From Cronobacter dublinensis subsp. dublinensis LMG 23823 (GTDB lineage: Bacteria; Pseudomonadota; Gammaproteobacteria; Enterobacterales; Enterobacteriaceae), in contig NZ_CP012266.1 in assembly GCF_001277235.1 (NCBI RefSeq), positions 4,092,001 through 4,156,000 on the forward strand: a stretch of DNA of 64,000 nt. The letters run 5' to 3'. How positions within the stretch are numbered: position 1 is the first letter of the stretch; every line of letters starts with the position of its first letter. The translations under genes and the position numbers were made by a program. Below are positions 1 to 10,157 of this stretch, in pieces. Under the pieces are notes generated by a model, which had not been told where the DNA came from, did no database searches, and saw only the letters and a list, made by a program, of their open reading frames with translations.

Positions 1-1211
1 AGGGCATGCTGACGCTGGCACCGGGCGCTTTTGACGCCCGCCTGCTGGATGAATGCTGGCTGGTGATCGCCGCCACGGATGATGACGAGGTCAACAACGC
101 CGTCAGCGACGCCGCCGAAGCGCGCCGTATCTTCTGCAACGTGGTGGATGCGCCGAAACAGGCGAGCTTCATCATGCCGTCGATTATCGACCGCTCGCCG
201 CTGATGGTGGCGGTCTCCTCCGGGGGTACCTCGCCGGTGCTGGCCCGTCTGCTGCGCGAAAAGCTCGAAGCGCTGCTTCCTCAGCACCTCGGCAAAGTCG
301 CCGGTTACGCCGGGCAGCTGCGCCGCCGCGTGAAACAAACCTTCAGCTCCATGAGCGAGCGCCGCCGCTTCTGGGAAAAATTTTTCGTCAACGATCGCCT
401 TGCACAGTCGCTGGCGAACGACGACGAACAGGCCGTGACCCGCATTACCGACACGCTGCTCAACGAACCGCTCGACGATCGCGGCGAGGTCGTGCTGGTG
501 GGCGCAGGGCCGGGCGATCCGGGGTTGTTAACCATCAAAGGATTACAGCAAATCCAGCAGGCGGATATCGTGGTTTATGACCGCCTGGTCTCAGATGACA
601 TCATGAATCTGGTGCGCCGCGATGCCGATCGCGTGTTTGTCGGCAAGCGCGCTGGCTTTCACTGCGTGCCGCAGGAGGAGATTAACCAGATCCTGCTGCG
701 CGAGGCCCAGCGCGGTAAACGCGTGGTGCGCCTTAAAGGCGGCGATCCGTTTATCTTCGGGCGCGGCGGCGAAGAGCTCGAAACCCTTTGCGAGGCGGGC
801 ATTCCCTTCTCGGTCGTGCCGGGCATTACGGCAGCGTCCGGCTGTTCCGCCTACGCGGGCCTGCCGCTGACCCACCGCGATTACGCCCAGAGCGTGCGCC
901 TCATCACCGGCCACCTGAAAAACGGCGGCGAGTTCGACTGGCACAATCTGGCGGCGGAAAAACAGACGCTGGTGTTCTATATGGGCTTAAACCAGGCCGC
1001 CGCGATTCAGGAAAAACTCATTGAGCACGGCATGGATCCGGCGATGCCGGTCGCGCTGGTGGAAAACGGCACCAGCGTGAAACAGCGCGTGGTGACAGGC
1101 GAATTAACCGGGCTTGGCGCGCTGGCGCAGCAGGTGGAAAGCCCGAGCCTGATTATTGTGGGCCGCGTCGTGGCGCTACGCGATAAGCTCAACTGGTTCT
1201 CGTCCAAATAA
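1..1211 (+). CDS. cysG: siroheme synthase CysG, 5' end cut off by window
   Basis: Trifunctional enzyme that turns uroporphyrinogen III into siroheme, the cofactor of sulfite and nitrite reductases: methylation by the C-terminal half, then NAD-dependent dehydrogenation and iron chelation by the N-terminal half. The reading frame is open from the first bases, and the Met at position 6 matches residue 57 of E. coli CysG, so about 56 residues lie outside the window. With that offset the dehydrogenase/chelatase Asp104 (in NVVDAP) and Ser128 (in VSSGGTSP) are present. The methyltransferase half shows VGAGPGDPGLLT, RLKGGDPFIFGRGGEE and the end VALRDKLNWFSSK. Identification is by close recall of the E. 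coli protein. Confidence 0.97.
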   Translation, partial: GMLTLAPGAFDARLLDECWLVIAATDDDEVNNAVSDAAEARRIFCNVVDAPKQASFIMPSIIDRSPLMVAVSSGGTSPVLARLLREKLEALLPQHLGKVAGYAGQLRRRVKQTFSSMSERRRFWEKFFVNDRLAQSLANDDEQAVTRITDTLLNEPLDDRGEVVLVGAGPGDPGLLTIKGLQQIQQADIVVYDRLVSDDIMNLVRRDADRVFVGKRAGFHCVPQEEINQILLREAQRGKRVVRLKGGDPFIFGRGGEELETLCEAGIPFSVVPGITAASGCSAYAGLPLTHRDYAQSVRLITGHLKNGGEFDWHNLAAEKQTLVFYMGLNQAAAIQEKLIEHGMDPAMPVALVENGTSVKQRVVTGELTGLGALAQQVESPSLIIVGRVVALRDKLNWFSSK

Positions 1212-1217
1212 CCCTTC

Positions 1218-1255
1218 TCAGGCCAGCACCGCTGGCCTGAAACTTTCTTCTCTTA
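1218..1255 (+). terminator. probable terminator after cysG
   Basis: A perfect 10-bp stem TCAGGCCAGC / GCTGGCCTGA with loop ACC begins 7 bases after the cysG stop and is followed by a pyrimidine-rich but broken U tract (aactttcttctctta). It should end cysG transcription before the frl operon, though the weak U tract makes it an imperfect intrinsic terminator. Confidence 0.65.
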
Positions 1256-1489
1256 TATTTCAAATACATAAGTCATAAATATATTACATATCGCTAACAT
1301 ACGGCGATTTTGTGATCTGCCTCGCCAATACAATTCATCATATGTTGTTATATTCGTTATGCGTCATCTCATTATGAAAACAGCATAGCGACTCTTTTCA
1401 TGGCCTGCGCCGTTTCGGGTCATGCGGCCTCCTGCTGCCTTCATTCCGACGATGCGCTCTGAACCCCTACAACTCCATTTGAAAACTAA

Positions 1490-2842
<1,353 letters not shown>

Positions 2843-2863
2843 CCCTGTCTGGAGAGTCGTTTC

Positions 2864-3886
2864 ATGCTGAACATCGATAAAAGCACCGTAGATTTCCTGG
2901 TTACCGAAAACATGGTTCAGGAGGTGGAAAAAATTCTGGAGAAGGATGTCCCGCGCGTGCATGCCATCGTCGACGAGATGATTAAGCGCGGCATCGACCG
3001 CATCTACTTCGTCGCCTGCGGCTCGCCGCTTAACGCGGCGCAGACGGCGAAGCACCTCGCGGACCGCTTCTCCAGCCTGCAGGTTTACGCGATCTCCGGC
3101 TGGGAGTTCTGCGACAACACGCCGTACCGCCTGGATTCAAAATGCGCGGTGATTGGCGTCTCCGATTACGGCAAAACGGAAGAGGTCATCAAAGCGCTGG
3201 AACTGGGTGCCGCCTGCGGCGCGCTGACCGCAGCCTTCACCAAGCGCCCGGACAGCCCGATTGTGCAGGCCGCCGAACACGTGGTGGCGTATGAAGCGGA
3301 CTGCATCTGGGAGATTCATCTGCTGCTCTGCTACAGCGTGGTGCTGGAGATGATCACGCGCCTTGCGCCACATGCCGAGACCGGCAAAATCAAAAACGAT
3401 CTGCGCAAGCTGCCGCAGGCGCTGGGCCATCTGGTGCGCACCTGGGAAGAAAAAGGCCGCCAGCTGGGCGAGCAGGCGTCGCAGTGGCCGATGATCTACA
3501 CCGTGTCCGCAGGCCCGCTGCGCCCACTCGGCTACAAAGAGGGGATCGTGACGCTGATGGAATTTACGTGGACCCACGGCTCGGTCATTGAGAGCGGCGA
3601 GTTCCGCCACGGGCCGCTGGAAATCGTCGAGCCCGGCGTGCCGTTCCTTTTCCTGCTGGGCAATGATGAGAGCCGCCATACCACCGAGCGCGCGATCCGC
3701 TTTGTACGTGAGCGTACCGATAATGTCATCGTTATTGACTACGCCGAAATCTCGCAAGGCCTGCACCCGTGGCTCGCGCCGTTCCTGATGTTCGTGCCGA
3801 TGGAGTGGCTCTGCTACTACCTCTCCATCTACAAAGACCACAACCCGGACGACCGTCGCTATTACGGCGGCATCGTCGAGTATTAA
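2864..3886 (+). CDS. frlB: fructoselysine-6-phosphate deglycase FrlB
   Basis: Cleaves fructoselysine 6-phosphate into glucose 6-phosphate and lysine, the last step of Amadori product use. The 340-residue protein carries two SIS (sugar isomerase) domains: the first around IYFVACGSPLNAAQTAKHLADR, the second around YTVSAGPLRPLGYKEGIVTL and ESGEFRHGPLEIVEPG. Length matches the E. coli enzyme. It lies 21 bases after frlA with GGAGAG just before the ATG, so the two are cotranscribed. The related GlmS/FrlB family is ambiguous in isolation, but the frl context settles the call. Confidence 0.95.
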   Translation: MLNIDKSTVDFLVTENMVQEVEKILEKDVPRVHAIVDEMIKRGIDRIYFVACGSPLNAAQTAKHLADRFSSLQVYAISGWEFCDNTPYRLDSKCAVIGVSDYGKTEEVIKALELGAACGALTAAFTKRPDSPIVQAAEHVVAYEADCIWEIHLLLCYSVVLEMITRLAPHAETGKIKNDLRKLPQALGHLVRTWEEKGRQLGEQASQWPMIYTVSAGPLRPLGYKEGIVTLMEFTWTHGSVIESGEFRHGPLEIVEPGVPFLFLLGNDESRHTTERAIRFVRERTDNVIVIDYAEISQGLHPWLAPFLMFVPMEWLCYYLSIYKDHNPDDRRYYGGIVEY

Positions 3887-3893
3887 TTCCCCC

Positions 3894-3917
3894 GCCCGGC
3901 CTGCGCGCGGGCCGGGC
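3894..3917 (+). other. intercistronic GC hairpin between frlB and frlC
   Basis: Eight-bp stem GCCCGGCC / GGCCGGGC with an 8-base loop, placed 8 bases after the frlB stop. There is no U tract, so I read it as an mRNA-stabilising or expression-tuning hairpin, not as a terminator. Confidence 0.5.
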
Positions 3918-3938
3918 ATTGATGCAAGGAGAAGGGTT

Positions 3939-4769
3939 ATGAAAACGGGTATGTTTACCTGCGGGCATCAGCGTTTGCCGCTGGAGCACGCCTTTCGCGA
4001 CGCGCACGAACTGGGCTATGACGGGCTGGAGCTGTGGGGCGGCAGGCCGCACGCGTTTGCGCCGGATCTCAACGCCGGCGGCATTAAGCATGTGAAAGAA
4101 CTGGCGCGGGTGTATCAAATGCCAATCATCGGCTATACGCCGGAAACCAACGGCTATCCGTATAACATGATGCTGGGCGATGAGCGGATGCGTCGGGAAA
4201 GTCTCGATATGATTAAGCTCGCGATGGAAATGGCGAAAGAGATGGAGGCGGGCTTTACGATGATTTCCGCCGCCCATGCGGGTTACCTCTCGACGCCGGA
4301 TGCAATCTGGCAGCGCCTTGCCGATAACCTGCGCGAGTTGGCGGATTTCGCAGAAGATATCGGCATGGACCTGCTGTTAGAGCCGCTCACGCCTTATGAA
4401 TCTAATGTGGTCTGCAACGCTAATGACGTGCTGCGGGCGCTCTCAATGGTGCCTTCGCCGCGCCTCAACAGCATGGTCGATATCTGCGCGCCGTTTGTAC
4501 AGGGCGAGCCGGTGATGAGTTACTTCGATAAGCTCGGCGATAAGCTGCGTCATCTGCATATCGTGGACAGCGACGGCGCGAGCGACAGCCACTATATCCC
4601 CGGCGAAGGCAAAATGCCGCTGCGCGAGCTGATGCGCGACATTATCGACCGCGGTTACAACGGCTATTGCACTATCGAGCTGGTCACCATGTATATGAAT
4701 GAGCCGCGGCTTTATGCTCGCCAGGCGCTGACGCGCTTTCGCGACCTGATGCCAGAGGAGGCGCTATGA
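3939..4769 (+). CDS. frlC: fructoselysine 3-epimerase FrlC
   Basis: Interconverts psicoselysine and fructoselysine, so that both can enter the FrlD/FrlB route. The protein has 276 residues, the same length as E. coli FrlC. It is a TIM-barrel sugar epimerase of the AP-endonuclease-2-like family: metal-ligand candidates lie in LLLEPLTPYESN (Glu), NSMVDICAP (Asp), LRHLHIVDSD (His) and GYCTIELVTMY (Glu). AGGAG precedes the start. The gene overlaps frlD by four bases, so translation is probably coupled. Confidence 0.94.
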   Translation: MKTGMFTCGHQRLPLEHAFRDAHELGYDGLELWGGRPHAFAPDLNAGGIKHVKELARVYQMPIIGYTPETNGYPYNMMLGDERMRRESLDMIKLAMEMAKEMEAGFTMISAAHAGYLSTPDAIWQRLADNLRELADFAEDIGMDLLLEPLTPYESNVVCNANDVLRALSMVPSPRLNSMVDICAPFVQGEPVMSYFDKLGDKLRHLHIVDSDGASDSHYIPGEGKMPLRELMRDIIDRGYNGYCTIELVTMYMNEPRLYARQALTRFRDLMPEEAL

Positions 4770-5551
4770 AAAAGCTGGCGACAGTCGGCGATAACTGCGT
4801 CGATATCTATCCGCAGCTCGGCAAGGCCTATTCCGGCGGCAACGCCGTCAATGTGGCAGTTTACAGCACCCGCTATGGCATGCAGCCCGCCTGCGTCAGC
4901 TGGGTCGGGGATGACGAGTATGGGCAGATGCTCAGACGCGACCTGGCGCAGCACGGCGTGGATATCTCGCATTTGCCTGTCAAACCGGGCGTGACGGCCC
5001 AGACGCAGGTAGAGCTTCGCAACAATGACCGCATTCTTGGCGACTATACCGAAGGCGTAATGGCAGACTTCACGGTGAGTGAAGACGATCTTCGCTGGCT
5101 GTCTGGCTTCGATATCATTCACTCCGCCATCTGGGGCCATGCCGACACGGCGTTTCCGGCCCTGAAGGCGGCCGGGAAAACGCTCTCGTTTGATTTCGCG
5201 GATAAATGGGAAAGCCCGCTGTGGCGCACGCTGCCGGAACATCTCGATTACGTGTTCGCCTCTGCGCACGAAGAGACGCCCTGGCTGCGGGACCGCCTGC
5301 AAACGGTGGTGGAGTGCGGCGCTGGTGTCGCTATCGCCACGCTCGGCGAGCACGGCAGCCTGGCGTGGGACGGCGCCCAGTTCTGGCGGATGCCGCCGGA
5401 GCCGGTCGAGGTCGTCGATACCATGGGGGCCGGGGACGCGTACATCGCCGGTTTCCTCTGCGCTGTCGCGGTGGGGCTGCCGCTGGTTGATGCGATGAAA
5501 CAGGGCACCCGATGCGCCGCGCAGACGATCGGTTATCACGGTGCCTGGTAA
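4766..5551 (+). CDS. frlD: fructoselysine 6-kinase FrlD
   Basis: Phosphorylates fructoselysine on the sugar 6-OH, giving the substrate of FrlB. This is a 261-residue PfkB/ribokinase-family protein with the family's N-terminal GGNAVNVAVYSTRYG and the C-terminal catalytic/ATP motif DTMGAGDAYIAGFL (GAGD anion hole and base Asp). Its length is the same as in E. coli. Its ATG overlaps the frlC stop (ATGA), with GAGGAGG just upstream as ribosome binding site. Confidence 0.95.
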   Translation: MKKLATVGDNCVDIYPQLGKAYSGGNAVNVAVYSTRYGMQPACVSWVGDDEYGQMLRRDLAQHGVDISHLPVKPGVTAQTQVELRNNDRILGDYTEGVMADFTVSEDDLRWLSGFDIIHSAIWGHADTAFPALKAAGKTLSFDFADKWESPLWRTLPEHLDYVFASAHEETPWLRDRLQTVVECGAGVAIATLGEHGSLAWDGAQFWRMPPEPVEVVDTMGAGDAYIAGFLCAVAVGLPLVDAMKQGTRCAAQTIGYHGAW

Positions 5552-5556
5552 GGGCA

Positions 5557-5586
5557 ACGTTGGCGTGACGTCGCTCACGCCAACGT
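5557..5586. other. 12-bp perfect palindrome between frlD and frlR
   Basis: ACGTTGGCGTGA (5557-5568) pairs perfectly with TCACGCCAACGT (5575-5586) across loop CGTCGC. It starts 6 bases after the frlD stop and has no U tract behind it. It may be an attenuating RNA hairpin that lowers frlR relative to frlABCD, or a DNA operator. I cannot tell these apart from the sequence. Confidence 0.55.
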
Positions 5587-5652
5587 CCTGTCACTCCCCG
5601 ATAAAGACTCTTATAATCATCCCCACGTTTTCTCCAATTTCAGGGTCGATTC

Positions 5653-6384
5653 ATGCCAGCTACGGAGCGCTACTCCCATCAACTCCTTTATGCCACCGTG
5701 CGCCAGCGCCTGCTTGATGACATTGAGCACGGCGTCTACCAGGCCGGTCAGCAGATCCCGACGGAAAGCGAGTTGTGCGCGCTCTACGACGTCAGCCGCA
5801 TCACCATTCGCAAAGCCATCAGCGATCTGGTGAAAGATGGCGTGCTGATCCGCTGGCAGGGAAAAGGCACGTTTGTCCAAAGCAAGAAAGTGGAAAACGC
5901 CTTGCTGACGGTAAGCGGCTTTACCGATTTCGGCGTCTCGCAGGGCAAGCCGACCAAAGAAGAAGTGATTGAGCAGGCGCGCGTCAGCGCCGATCCGTTT
6001 TGCGAGCGGCTCAATATTCCGGGCGGCAGCGAGATGTTCCTGCTGCGCCGGGTGATGTATCTCGACGGCGAGCCGCTGTTTATCGACGGCTCCTGGATCC
6101 CGCTTGCCCGCTATTCGCGCTTTGACGAAATCTATACCGCGGGCGCCTCAACCTATCAGCTGTTTCAGGAACGCTTCGACACGCAGGTGGTGAGCGATAA
6201 AAAAACTATCGATATTTTCACCGCCACCAAATCCGAGGCGCAGTGGCTGAAATGCGAGCTGGGCGAGCCGCTGTTTCGCATCAGCAAAATCGCCTTCGAC
6301 CAGCACCAGCGCCCCGTGCACTATTCCGAATTGTTCTGCCGCGCTAACCGCGTCACCCTGACCATCGACAACCAGCGGCGCTGA
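5653..6384 (+). CDS. frlR: GntR/HutC-family regulator FrlR
   Basis: Transcriptional regulator of the frl operon. The N-terminal winged helix-turn-helix (residues about 10-75) is typical of GntR: GQQIPTESELCALYDVSRITIRKAI followed by the wing WQGKGTFV. Residues about 90-240 form the UTRA ligand-binding domain that in HutC-type members senses a small metabolite, presumably a phosphorylated Amadori sugar here. Length (243 aa) equals E. coli FrlR. The gene follows frlD by about 100 bases that contain a palindrome. Confidence 0.93.
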   Translation: MPATERYSHQLLYATVRQRLLDDIEHGVYQAGQQIPTESELCALYDVSRITIRKAISDLVKDGVLIRWQGKGTFVQSKKVENALLTVSGFTDFGVSQGKPTKEEVIEQARVSADPFCERLNIPGGSEMFLLRRVMYLDGEPLFIDGSWIPLARYSRFDEIYTAGASTYQLFQERFDTQVVSDKKTIDIFTATKSEAQWLKCELGEPLFRISKIAFDQHQRPVHYSELFCRANRVTLTIDNQRR

Positions 6385-6537
6385 CACACAGCGCCCGCGC
6401 CGGGCTTACGCTCGCCGCAAGTCCGTTTGCCGACATTGACTCCGCTCCCTGAAAACCGCATATATCCTCCCGGCATGAATCATCGTTAACGATATTCATA
6501 TCAATAATTTAGGACATATCATCAATAGGGATGCACA

Positions 6538-6708
6538 ATGAAAAATCTGATTAAACTCGCCATGCTGGCTGCCGCGCTTTCATCACTGACCGCCTGCACC
6601 GGCCATATCGAAAATAAAAACAAAACCTGCAGCTACGACTACCTGCTCCATCCGGCCATTTCGATTTCCAAAATGATTGGCGGCTGCGGCCCGGCGGCTG
6701 ACCAGTAA
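6538..6708 (+). CDS. yhfL: small lipoprotein YhfL
   Basis: A 56-residue predicted lipoprotein. The signal peptide MKNLIKLAMLAAALSSLTAC ends in a lipobox (LTAC, Cys20), and the mature part TGHIENKNKTCSYDYLLHPA closely matches E. coli YhfL. The residue after the lipid Cys is Thr, so outer-membrane sorting is expected. No function is known. In E. coli K-12 yhfL lies between cysG and frlA, whereas here it lies after frlR. The ATG is at 6538; an upstream ATG at 6531 is in another frame. Confidence 0.9.
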   Translation: MKNLIKLAMLAAALSSLTACTGHIENKNKTCSYDYLLHPAISISKMIGGCGPAADQ

Positions 6709-6730
6709 GAGTCGGCCTGAAAAAGCAAAA

Positions 6731-6752
6731 ACCCCTCGTGCGAGGGGTTTAG
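6731..6752 (+). terminator. terminator after yhfL
   Basis: Nine-bp stem AACCCCTCG / CGAGGGGTT with a 2-base loop in the written form (opening to 4 in practice), 22 bases after the yhfL stop. The A-rich left side and short T stretch fit an intrinsic terminator for yhfL. Confidence 0.7.
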
Positions 6753-6761
6753 CGGCAACAA

Positions 6762-6786
6762 TAAAAAACCGGGATTACCCCGGTTT
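6762..6786 (-). terminator. terminator of the aroK-trpS operon
   Basis: AAACCGGG (6767-6774) pairs with CCCGGTTT (6779-6786) around loop ATTA. On the minus strand the stem is followed by a U run (complement of the A run at 6764-6769). It lies 15 bases past the trpS stop, converging on the yhfL terminator. Confidence 0.8.
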
Positions 6787-6800
6787 CTCTTTGCGTGACC

Positions 6801-7805
6801 TTACGGCTGGGCTACAAAGCCGATAGCTTCGTATACCTTTTTCAGCGTTTCGCCTGCGTGCGCACGGGCTTTTTCGGCCCCTTCTTTCATCACGCTTTGC
6901 AGGAAGGCTTCGTCATTGCGGTAGCGGTGATAGCGCTCCTGAAGCTCGGTCAGCATGCCGGACACGGCATCCGCCACTTCGCCTTTCAGATGACCATACA
7001 TTTTGCCTTCGAAATGCTGCTCCAGCTCCGGAATGCTCTTACCGTTCACGGCCGAGAGAATATCCAGCAGGTTAGAGACGCCCGCTTTGTTCGCCACGTC
7101 GTAGCGCACTACCGGCGGCTCGTCGGAGTCGGTGACCGCGCGTTTGATTTTCTTCACGACCGATTTCGGGTCTTCCAGCAGGCCGATGACGTTATTGCGG
7201 TTGTCATCGGACTTGGACATTTTTTTGGTCGGCTCCAGCAGCGACATGACGCGTGCGCCCGATTTCGGGATGAACGGCTCCGGCACGCGGAAGATGTCGC
7301 CATAGATAGCGTTGAAGCGCTGCGCGATGTCGCGGCTCAGCTCCAGATGCTGTTTCTGATCTTCGCCCACCGGCACCAGGTTGGTCTGGTAGAGCAGGAT
7401 ATCCGCCGCCATCAGCACCGGATAATCAAACAGGCCAGCGTTGATGTTTTCCGCGTAGCGCGCGGATTTATCTTTGAACTGCGTCATACGGCTCAGCTCG
7501 CCGAAGTAGGTGTAGCAGTTCAGCGCCCAGCCCAGCTGCGCGTGCTCCGGCACGTGGGACTGAACAAAAATGGTGCTCTTTTTCGGATCGATGCCGCAGG
7601 CGAGATAGAGCGCCAGCGTATCCAGCGTGGCTTTACGAAGCGCGGCCGGGTCCTGACGCACAGTGATGGCATGCTGATCCACGATGCAGTAGATGCAGTG
7701 GTAGTCGTCCTGCATGTTAACCCACTGACGCAGCGCACCCATGTAGTTACCGATGGTCAGTTCTCCGGATGGCTGTGCGCCACTAAAAACGATGGGCTTA
7801 CTCAT
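6801..7805 (-). CDS. trpS: tryptophan-tRNA ligase TrpS
   Basis: Cytoplasmic class I aminoacyl-tRNA synthetase that charges tRNA-Trp. The HIGH-type motif is TIGN at residues 17-20 after FSGAQPSGEL; the KMSKS loop is intact near residue 195 (PTKKMSKSDDN). The 334 residues match E. coli TrpS. It is the last gene of the aroK-aroB-damX-dam-rpe-gph-trpS superoperon. Its start overlaps the end of gph by 8 bases. Confidence 0.98.
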   Translation of the reverse strand: MSKPIVFSGAQPSGELTIGNYMGALRQWVNMQDDYHCIYCIVDQHAITVRQDPAALRKATLDTLALYLACGIDPKKSTIFVQSHVPEHAQLGWALNCYTYFGELSRMTQFKDKSARYAENINAGLFDYPVLMAADILLYQTNLVPVGEDQKQHLELSRDIAQRFNAIYGDIFRVPEPFIPKSGARVMSLLEPTKKMSKSDDNRNNVIGLLEDPKSVVKKIKRAVTDSDEPPVVRYDVANKAGVSNLLDILSAVNGKSIPELEQHFEGKMYGHLKGEVADAVSGMLTELQERYHRYRNDEAFLQSVMKEGAEKARAHAGETLKKVYEAIGFVAQP

Positions 7806-8556
7806 TTTTCAATTCCTGATTTTCACTGTGGGGTAGCCCGAACGCGGGCAGTAGGTCGCGGAAATGGTCAAAGACGAGATCCGGGTTGCTTAACGTTATC
7901 GCTTCGCCGTAGTTATAGCCATAGCTCAGGCCGACGCTTGCACAACCGGCGGCCTGCGCCGCCTGAATATCATTGCGTGAATCGCCCACAAAGAGCAACT
8001 CCTGCGCCGACACCTGCAACGCTTCCATGACTTTCAGCAGCGGTTCCGGGTGCGGTTTTTTATGCTGCACGTCGTCGCCGCCGATAATAATGCTGAAATA
8101 CTCCGCGATGCCGAGCGATTCCAGCATCGGCGCCACAAACGGCGTCGGCTTATTAGTCACCAGACCAAGCGCGATACCATGACGGCGCAGCGCGCCGAGC
8201 GTCTCGTACACGTCCGGGAATAACACGCTGCCTGCTTCCACGGCCTCGCCATAATAGCGGTCAAACAGCCGACGCATCATGCGGGCCTGTTCGTCTTCGG
8301 GAATGGCGTCCGTTTGCGCAGGTTTGCCCGCTGCGGCGCGCAGCGCGGCTTTCTCCTGACGCGCCCAGGTGAGCGCGCGCTCCACCAGCACGTCAGCGCC
8401 GTTGCCAATCCAGGTGATGACGCGCGCGTCGCCTGCAGTCGGGAGCTCCAGCGCATAGAGCGCGTTATCCACGGCGTACGTCAGGCCTGGCGCGCTGTCC
8501 ACCAGCGTGCCGTCGAGGTCAAAAGCGACCGCGCGAATCGATTGCAGCTTATCCAT
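7798..8556 (-). CDS. gph: phosphoglycolate phosphatase Gph
   Basis: HAD-family hydrolase that removes phosphate from 2-phosphoglycolate, a by-product of DNA 3'-end repair. HAD motif I is AFDLDGTLVDS (nucleophile Asp), motif II LVTNKPTPF, motif III the Lys in HKKPHPEPLLK and motif IV FVGDSRNDIQAA. The 252-residue length is typical. The gene overlaps trpS by 8 bases and rpe by 8 bases, which indicates coupled translation. Confidence 0.97.
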   Translation of the reverse strand: MDKLQSIRAVAFDLDGTLVDSAPGLTYAVDNALYALELPTAGDARVITWIGNGADVLVERALTWARQEKAALRAAAGKPAQTDAIPEDEQARMMRRLFDRYYGEAVEAGSVLFPDVYETLGALRRHGIALGLVTNKPTPFVAPMLESLGIAEYFSIIIGGDDVQHKKPHPEPLLKVMEALQVSAQELLFVGDSRNDIQAAQAAGCASVGLSYGYNYGEAITLSNPDLVFDHFRDLLPAFGLPHSENQELKNE

Positions 8557-9226
8557 GAGAAACCTTCGCCAGCTCGCTACGCATATCGTTGATGACTTTC
8601 TGGTAATCCGGCTCGTTGAAAATGGCGGAGCCCGCGACGAACATATCCGCGCCCGCCGCGGCGATAGCGCCGATATTGCTGACCTTCACGCCGCCATCCA
8701 CTTCCAGACGGATATCACGCCCGGAGGCGTCGATGCGCTGGCGTACTTCTTTGAGCTTTTCCAGCGTCTGCGGGATAAACGACTGACCGCCGAAGCCGGG
8801 GTTCACCGACATCAGCAGAATAACGTCCAGTTTATCCATTACGTAATCGAGATAGCTCAGCGGCGTCGCCGGGTTAAAAACCAGGCCTGCTTTGCAGCCG
8901 TGCTCTTTGATGAGTTGCAGCGAGCGGTCGATGTGTTCGGAGGCTTCCGGATGGAACGTAATGATGCTGGCGCCCGCATCGGCGAAATCCGGGATCAGGC
9001 GATCGACCGGTTTCACCATCAGATGTACGTCAATCGGCGCCGTGATGCCGTAATCACGCAGCGCCTTCAGCACCATCGGCCCGATGGTGAGGTTGGGCAC
9101 ATAGTGGTTATCCATAACATCGAAATGGACGACGTCGGCACCGGCGGCCAGCACCCGGGCGGTGTCTTCACCCAGCCGGGCAAAATCGGCCGACAGAATC
9201 GAGGGGGCAATCAAATACTGTTTCAT
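8549..9226 (-). CDS. rpe: ribulose-phosphate 3-epimerase Rpe
   Basis: Interconverts ribulose 5-phosphate and xylulose 5-phosphate in the pentose phosphate pathway. It is a TIM barrel with the family motifs APSILSADFARLGED, VVHFDVMDNHYVPNLTIGP (metal-binding His and Asp), HLMVKPV and LEVDGGVK. I start at the second Met (9226), which gives 225 residues as in E. coli and places GGAG six bases before the ATG. An in-frame ATG four codons upstream (9238) lies just before that ribosome binding site and is unlikely to be used. Confidence 0.97.
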   Translation of the reverse strand: MKQYLIAPSILSADFARLGEDTARVLAAGADVVHFDVMDNHYVPNLTIGPMVLKALRDYGITAPIDVHLMVKPVDRLIPDFADAGASIITFHPEASEHIDRSLQLIKEHGCKAGLVFNPATPLSYLDYVMDKLDVILLMSVNPGFGGQSFIPQTLEKLKEVRQRIDASGRDIRLEVDGGVKVSNIGAIAAAGADMFVAGSAIFNEPDYQKVINDMRSELAKVSHG

Positions 9227-9270
9227 CCGCTTCTCCATTAAGTCTTGTGTGTATGGCGGACGGAACCGGC

Positions 9271-10089
9271 TCAGGCTTCGTAAAGCGCCAGCAGTTCGTC
9301 CACCTTTCTGCGCGTGCCGCCATTGCTGCTGATGCTACGTCGAACCCGCACCTTGTGCAGCTTCGCCTGCTGATACCACTGGCGGGTCAGCTCGGTGTCG
9401 TGATTGGAGATCAGCACCGGGATGCGCTGGCTTTGCAGGTCTTCCGCGAGCTGCGCCAGGTGCCGCTGCTGTTCCAGATTAAAGCTGTTTGTATGATACG
9501 CCGTAAAGTTTGCGGTGGCGGAGAGCGGCGCGTAAGGCGGATCGCAATAAACGACCGCGCTGTTCTCCTGCTGCGCCCGCGCCATGCTGGCGTCATAGGA
9601 TTCGCAGATAAACAGCGCGCTCTGGGCGCGCTCGGCAAAGTGGTACAGCTCCGTCTCCGGGAAATAAGGCTTTTTGTACCGGCCAAACGGCACGTTGAAC
9701 TCGCCGCGCAGGTTATAGCGGCACAGGCCGTTATAACCGTGGCGGTTGAGATACAAAAAGAGCAGCGCGCGGCGGAACTCGTCCCGGCTCTGGTTAAACT
9801 CTTCGCGCAGCTGATAGTACACCTCAGCCTGATTATGCTCGGCGGTAAACAGCAGACGCGCCTCGCTGACATAATCGTCCGTTTTATCTTTAACCGTGGT
9901 GTAAAGGCTTATCAGATCGCTGTTGATGTCAGATAGCACGTAGCGCGAATAATCGGTGTTAAGAAAAACCGATCCCGCGCCGACGAAGGGCTCGATAAGA
10001 CACTCCCCTTCAGGGAGGTGACGTTTGATATCGTCGAGCAGGGGGTATTTCCCCCCTGCCCATTTAAGAAAAGCGCGATATTTTTTCAT
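9271..10089 (-). CDS. dam: DNA adenine methyltransferase Dam
   Basis: Methylates adenine in GATC, directing mismatch repair, replication timing and some promoter switches. Alpha-class N6-adenine methyltransferase: motif X/I regions FLKWAGGKYPLLDDI and EPFVGAGSVFLNT bind AdoMet, and the catalytic motif IV DPPY is at residues 183-186. Length 272 aa versus 278 in E. coli. It lies in the aroK-trpS superoperon between damX and rpe. Confidence 0.98.
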   Translation of the reverse strand: MKKYRAFLKWAGGKYPLLDDIKRHLPEGECLIEPFVGAGSVFLNTDYSRYVLSDINSDLISLYTTVKDKTDDYVSEARLLFTAEHNQAEVYYQLREEFNQSRDEFRRALLFLYLNRHGYNGLCRYNLRGEFNVPFGRYKKPYFPETELYHFAERAQSALFICESYDASMARAQQENSAVVYCDPPYAPLSATANFTAYHTNSFNLEQQRHLAQLAEDLQSQRIPVLISNHDTELTRQWYQQAKLHKVRVRRSISSNGGTRRKVDELLALYEA

Positions 10090-10157
10090 GCTGCCTGATT
10101 AATTCATACCTTCCCACGCTGTGGAGGAGGCTCCGACAGCATACTGCGCTTTACTCA

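Noticed and set aside
6795..8030. 411-codon open frame on the plus strand opposite trpS and gph
   Set aside because: Runs antisense through two conserved enzymes; composition is typical of a shadow frame.
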